Positions 7,220 through 9,864 of a DNA stretch of 9,864 nucleotides are shown here, in pieces (positions within the stretch are counted from its first letter, which is position 1; each line of letters opens with the position of its first letter). The position numbers and the translations under genes were made by a program. The DNA is from an uncultured bacterium (GTDB taxonomy: Bacteria; Cyanobacteriota; Vampirovibrionia; Gastranaerophilales; Gastranaerophilaceae): NCBI GenBank assembly GCA_949299435.1, contig CASGAK010000117.1, forward strand, positions 1 through 9,864, written 5' to 3'. Below the pieces are notes generated by a model. The model was not told where the DNA came from, made no database searches, and saw only the letters and a list, made by a program, of their open reading frames with translations.

Positions 7220-9075
7220 ACAAACAAATCTCCTACATTTATATCATCATTTGCTCTACGTTTTATAACTTTCATACCTATCGCAGTATTTTTTTGCAAT
7301 TCTCTTGCAGCTCTACGACAAACTCTTGCGGAATATTCTTCCCCTTGTTTGTCTGCTATTTCTGCTAATATTGAATATACACTTGTTATTTCTTTTCTTA
7401 TTTTTTCTGCTTTTTCTCTGTCTTTTTCTCGCATTTCAAAATAATTTTTGCTTAAATCATTTAAATATCTGTTATAAAGGGCCTTTGAGCCAAGATAATT
7501 TCCATTATGAAATTTTGCATCTGCTAAGCATTCTGTTATTTCCATATAAATTTCACTTTTTCTATCCAACTCTTCCAGTTCCATATGCTCCTGGATTTGG
7601 TTTAAATTATATTCAACAGCTCTATAATCATTAAAATTCTTTGCTTCCTGGGCACTTCTATATCTGCCTGCTATTATATCATCTAAATGAATATTATCTC
7701 TTAGCATTGCGGCTCTAAAACGGTGATTTGAAACATCACGATCCAAAGCACTTATTACAGACGCTCTTCCGTCCCACATGCCCATTACACTTGGCTTACC
7801 GGATTTTTCGGAATCTCCTTTGGGATATATTATTTTATAATCACCATTTCTTCTGAAATAATTTTGCAATTTATAATCTACAAAATCACCTTTTTCATAT
7901 ATTTTTTGATCTCTAAGTTCGTTTTCATTAAATAATTTCCATACCGGATAGAGTTTATTATCAAAATCACTTGTAACTCTTCCTTCTTTAAGGGCTTGTT
8001 TAAATCTCGCTGTCTGCTCATCATTTGCTACTACTTCATCTGTACTTAGACCAACATATTTTACTATATCCGCAACTTTTTCACTATGTGGAAATTCATT
8101 CAATGGATATTCATTTACATTTGGATTGACATAGCTATATCCGACCAATTTCCCGTTTTCTCTTACCGGAGTGAGGTTATAAAAACCTCTTGCTCCATCA
8201 TTTATTGTCAAATCGTAACCTGAATATAAATGATCTGAGCCATTTAATTCCTTCATATTTACAACTTTTGCATTTGATAGTGCTAATAAATTGAAATCAT
8301 ACCATTCTTTTTCTTTTATAAAATTAACCATATCTCGGACTTTGCCATCTTTATCATAGCCTGTTGCAAGATAGTTTGTTAATTCCGGCTTATTTCCCCA
8401 CTCATTTGCAAGCCAATTTAGAGTTTCTTTATATGGTGGTGCTACCGGTACATATACTTTTTTACATTTGAGCTTGTTTATCTCTTGAATTATTCCATAT
8501 ACATACTCTAATCCCTGATTTTGCGGATCCATATATTCTATATATTTTTGATATTTCTTTGGATTCTCATACAACATTTTCAAAAAATTTAGCACTCTAT
8601 CTTTTTGGGTTTTAAGGGTGTTTGGTTTTAAATGGATATAATCCCCAGTCACTCTTTTATATTGTTCTGCTAAATTTTGAATAGGAACTGTCATTGATAC
8701 AGGAATTGCTATATATGATTTTTCATCTGTCAATTTGTAATCATTTATGAGTTTTAATTGGTATTCTATATTTCGTAATGGTTTATAATTTTCTGCCGAT
8801 TTTGCTGTTTCTGCCTGATATAAATGTACATCAAAGTCATCTCCTAATGCTTTTGCAAGATGCTCCATATCTATAGCATGACTTCCACCGTCTATAATAT
8901 TAACATCATAACCCGTAAATACTATTGCTCCTGATTTATTTAGCGGGCTTGTTGATTTCACAAAACTATCAGAATAATTATTTTTAACTATCGGATTTTG
9001 AATATAATTGTTTTCTTTTTTTACTTTATTATTATTTTGTGCTGACCATAGCATTGAAACAGGATTTATTCTCAT
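7216..9075 (-). CDS. Hypothetical 619-residue protein with N-terminal FTG motif, coupled to the amidohydrolase
   Basis: I do not recognise this protein. Residues 1-48 (starting MRINPVSM) are Asn/Lys/Ser-rich and probably disordered. Residues 49-55, GAIVFTG, parallel GGISFKG of the downstream gene. A folded part follows with alternating strand/helix stretches: YDVNIIDGGSHAIDMEHLAKAL (56-77), SYIAIPVSMTVPI (120-132), KKVYVPVAPPY (205-215) and FNLLALSNAKVVNM (261-274), reminiscent of a Rossmann-like alpha/beta domain but without a motif I can name. A middle portion (about 320-470) contains SVMGMWDGRASVISALDRD (429-447). The last 130 residues (about 485-600) are helical and charged, possibly TPR-like or coiled coil. 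No signal peptide or membrane segment is seen. The ATG at 9075 has only a weak ribosome site. The stop overlaps the amidohydrolase ATG, so the pair forms one operon. The 1860-bp open frame makes it certainly a gene; function unknown. Confidence 0.88.
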   Translation of the reverse strand: MRINPVSMLWSAQNNNKVKKENNYIQNPIVKNNYSDSFVKSTSPLNKSGAIVFTGYDVNIIDGGSHAIDMEHLAKALGDDFDVHLYQAETAKSAENYKPLRNIEYQLKLINDYKLTDEKSYIAIPVSMTVPIQNLAEQYKRVTGDYIHLKPNTLKTQKDRVLNFLKMLYENPKKYQKYIEYMDPQNQGLEYVYGIIQEINKLKCKKVYVPVAPPYKETLNWLANEWGNKPELTNYLATGYDKDGKVRDMVNFIKEKEWYDFNLLALSNAKVVNMKELNGSDHLYSGYDLTINDGARGFYNLTPVRENGKLVGYSYVNPNVNEYPLNEFPHSEKVADIVKYVGLSTDEVVANDEQTARFKQALKEGRVTSDFDNKLYPVWKLFNENELRDQKIYEKGDFVDYKLQNYFRRNGDYKIIYPKGDSEKSGKPSVMGMWDGRASVISALDRDVSNHRFRAAMLRDNIHLDDIIAGRYRSAQEAKNFNDYRAVEYNLNQIQEHMELEELDRKSEIYMEITECLADAKFHNGNYLGSKALYNRYLNDLSKNYFEMREKDREKAEKIRKEITSVYSILAEIADKQGEEYSARVCRRAARELQKNTAIGMKVIKRRANDDINVGDLFV

Positions 9076-9185
9076 TATATAATTTTACCTTTTATTACCA
9101 TTAATACCCATTTATACTTAAACTCCAAAATAAATTATTTGCTAGACAAGTGGCTATTTTTTATAAAAAGTTTACAAAACATAAC
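9076..9185. other. Leader/promoter region of the 619-residue gene
   Basis: AT-rich gap between the terminator of the 103-residue gene and the start of the 619-residue gene, both on the minus strand. It must hold the promoter of the two-gene operon, but I find no -35/-10 pair at good spacing; a reverse-strand TATAAA at about 9111-9116 is the best -10 candidate. No ORF or strong structure is visible. Confidence 0.4.
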
Positions 9186-9217
9186 AAAAATCCGACAATT
9201 TGAATTGTCGGATTTGA
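9186..9217 (-). terminator. Rho-independent terminator of the 103-residue gene
   Basis: A perfect 12-bp stem, AAATCCGACAAT (9188-9199) with ATTGTCGGATTT (9204-9215) and a 4-nt loop. Read on the minus strand, it is followed by a T-run (TTTTTGTTAT), so it works for the gene at 9238-9549. On the plus strand no T-run follows. Confidence 0.9.
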
Positions 9218-9237
9218 AACTTACAAATTATAAATAT

Positions 9238-9549
9238 TTAGGCTATACCGATAGTATGACCAACATGGGTTGTACCATCATCTTTATAAGCCAAAATCAT
9301 TTCTGAAAAATTATTTCTGAACGGGTTTAATCCTACTGAAGCAGGATTTGTTTTTGACAAATAACTAAAACTGCTCGGGTCCCAATTTTGTTGATAATAT
9401 TTTGTAGCCTCGGAAGTACCTGAAACTTGGGAGGTGTCATAAAAATTAGTATTATTCCCTGCACGCTGAAGGCCTATGTGAGCATCTACCTCACCAGGAT
9501 TAATCCTGTTTATAGATTTTATTCCGCCGTCATTGAAACCGCTTGCCAT
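9238..9549 (-). CDS. Hypothetical 103-residue protein
   Basis: Unrecognised small protein, rich in Asn, Ser, Gly and Thr and poor in Lys. No signal peptide, membrane helix or cysteine is visible. Recognisable stretches are INRINPGEVDAHIGLQRAGN (14-33), YYQQNWDPSSFSYLS (51-65), NPASVGLNPFRNNF (68-81) and a C-terminal HVGHTIGIA. The start is well supported: minus-strand GGACAAAGGAT sits directly before the ATG. The gene ends 23 bp before a strong terminator and has its own AT-rich upstream region with TATA-like sequence, so it looks like a one-gene transcript. The good ribosome site plus dedicated terminator make it a likely real gene despite its size. Function unknown; the aromatic- and Asn-rich composition could suit a surface or structural role, but that is a guess. 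Confidence 0.75.
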   Translation of the reverse strand: MASGFNDGGIKSINRINPGEVDAHIGLQRAGNNTNFYDTSQVSGTSEATKYYQQNWDPSSFSYLSKTNPASVGLNPFRNNFSEMILAYKDDGTTHVGHTIGIA

Positions 9550-9695
9550 ATCCTTTGTCCTTTTTTATACTCTTATATATATAAAGTATATACTTATTAA
9601 ATAATTGCCTTTTAGTGGGGTATGTAGTTTATATTTGTTAACAATTAGCACATGCCCGTTTTTTAGAAAAAATAACGCATTGTTAAGTTTTGTAA

Positions 9696-9712
9696 AGTGT
9701 AAATTCTACACT
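9696..9712. repeat. 17-bp inverted repeat, candidate operator
   Basis: AGTGTA - AATTC - TACACT, perfect 6-bp arms. It lies 46 bp upstream of the -35 of the outward promoter. It shares overall length and the AGTGT/ACACT arms with a second repeat at 9804-9820. Confidence 0.5.
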
Positions 9713-9758
9713 ATTTGTGCATTTTCGGTTTTTGTCTAAAATTAATGAAATAATTTAG

Positions 9759-9787
9759 TTGACATTTAAAATCTTACATGCAATAAT
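9759..9787 (+). promoter_or_regulatory. Near-consensus sigma70 promoter facing out of the window
   Basis: TTGACA (9759-9764), exactly 17 bp spacer, AATAAT (9782-9787) preceded by TGC (extended -10). Predicted start near 9794. The transcript covers the last 70 bp of the window without a start codon, so its gene (or RNA) lies beyond the edge. The best promoter in the window by sequence. Confidence 0.75.
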
Positions 9788-9803
9788 AAGGACATAAGAT
9801 TTA

Positions 9804-9820
9804 AGTGTAGTCGAAACACT
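9804..9820. repeat. Second 17-bp inverted repeat, in the leader of the outward transcript
   Basis: AGTGT - AGTCGAA - ACACT. With flanking TTTA/TAAA it extends to a longer hairpin with one bulged A, so it could act as an operator in DNA or as a leader hairpin in RNA. It starts about 10 nt after the predicted transcription start. Confidence 0.45.
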
Positions 9821-9864
9821 AAATATAAATAGATTCATTAACCCCAAAAACATATAAACTCCTA

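Larger units (their letters stand above)
9550..9864. other. Noncoding right-end region with palindromes and an outward promoter
   Basis: A 315-bp stretch without a convincing gene. From left to right: TATA-rich sequence that must contain the promoter of the 103-residue gene, including the palindrome AAGTATATACTT (9584-9595); the palindrome TTGTTAACAA (9635-9644); a T6-AG-A6 stretch (9659-9672); an inverted repeat (9696-9712); a strong plus-strand promoter (9759-9787); and a second inverted repeat in its leader (9804-9820). The region presumably serves divergent genes, the right one lying outside the window. Confidence 0.6.

Noticed and set aside
7305..7634. 109-codon plus-strand reading frame rich in Leu/Phe
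   Set aside because: Antisense shadow of the Lys/Glu-rich C-terminus of the 619-residue protein, which automatically gives Leu/Phe-rich translation; not a membrane protein gene.

Overview
The window looks like an AT-rich chromosomal segment from an uncultured bacterium. The best guess is the non-photosynthetic sister group of Cyanobacteria (Vampirovibrionia/Melainabacteria, order Gastranaerophilales). This rests on three things. There is an O-antigen-ligase-family protein of the cyanobacterial IctB type, next to a DUF4330 protein. Several lineage-specific orphan proteins are present. Two of them carry an N-terminal F-[KT]-G motif after a leader starting M-R-[IL]-N, a pattern I associate with that lineage. 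The assignment is inference; no rRNA or other marker gene is present.

Layout. Positions 1-3671 (+) hold a tight cluster: a metallophosphoesterase missing only its first few codons, a PfkB sugar kinase of the RfaE1/HldA heptose-phosphate type with its own promoter, a one-pass DUF4330 protein, and a polytopic IctB/Wzy/WaaL-type membrane protein. The last three are spaced 9 bp and -11 bp apart and are almost surely one operon. A convergent orphan gene (3755-4594, -) encodes a Ser/Glu/Lys-rich protein of unknown function. A divergent gene (4801-5925, +) encodes a PLP-dependent sugar aminotransferase of the DegT/DnrJ/EryC1/StrS family, closed by a strong rho-independent terminator. From 6074 to 9075 (-) lies a two-gene operon with an ATGA start/stop overlap: an unrecognised 619-residue protein followed by an amidohydrolase-2 family enzyme with a C-terminal membrane anchor. 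Then comes a separate 103-residue orphan gene (9238-9549, -) with its own terminator. A noncoding 315-bp right end contains a near-consensus sigma70-type promoter facing out of the window, flanked by two similar 17-bp inverted repeats.

The kinase, IctB/O-antigen-ligase-like protein and aminotransferase are compatible with surface-glycan or nucleotide-sugar metabolism, but no glycosyltransferase is visible to tie them together. The most unusual part is the coupled orphan/amidohydrolase operon: both products carry the same short F-x-G tag between a disordered leader and the folded domain, and the second has a tail anchor. I see no CRISPR array, tRNA, rRNA, insertion sequence or prophage gene.
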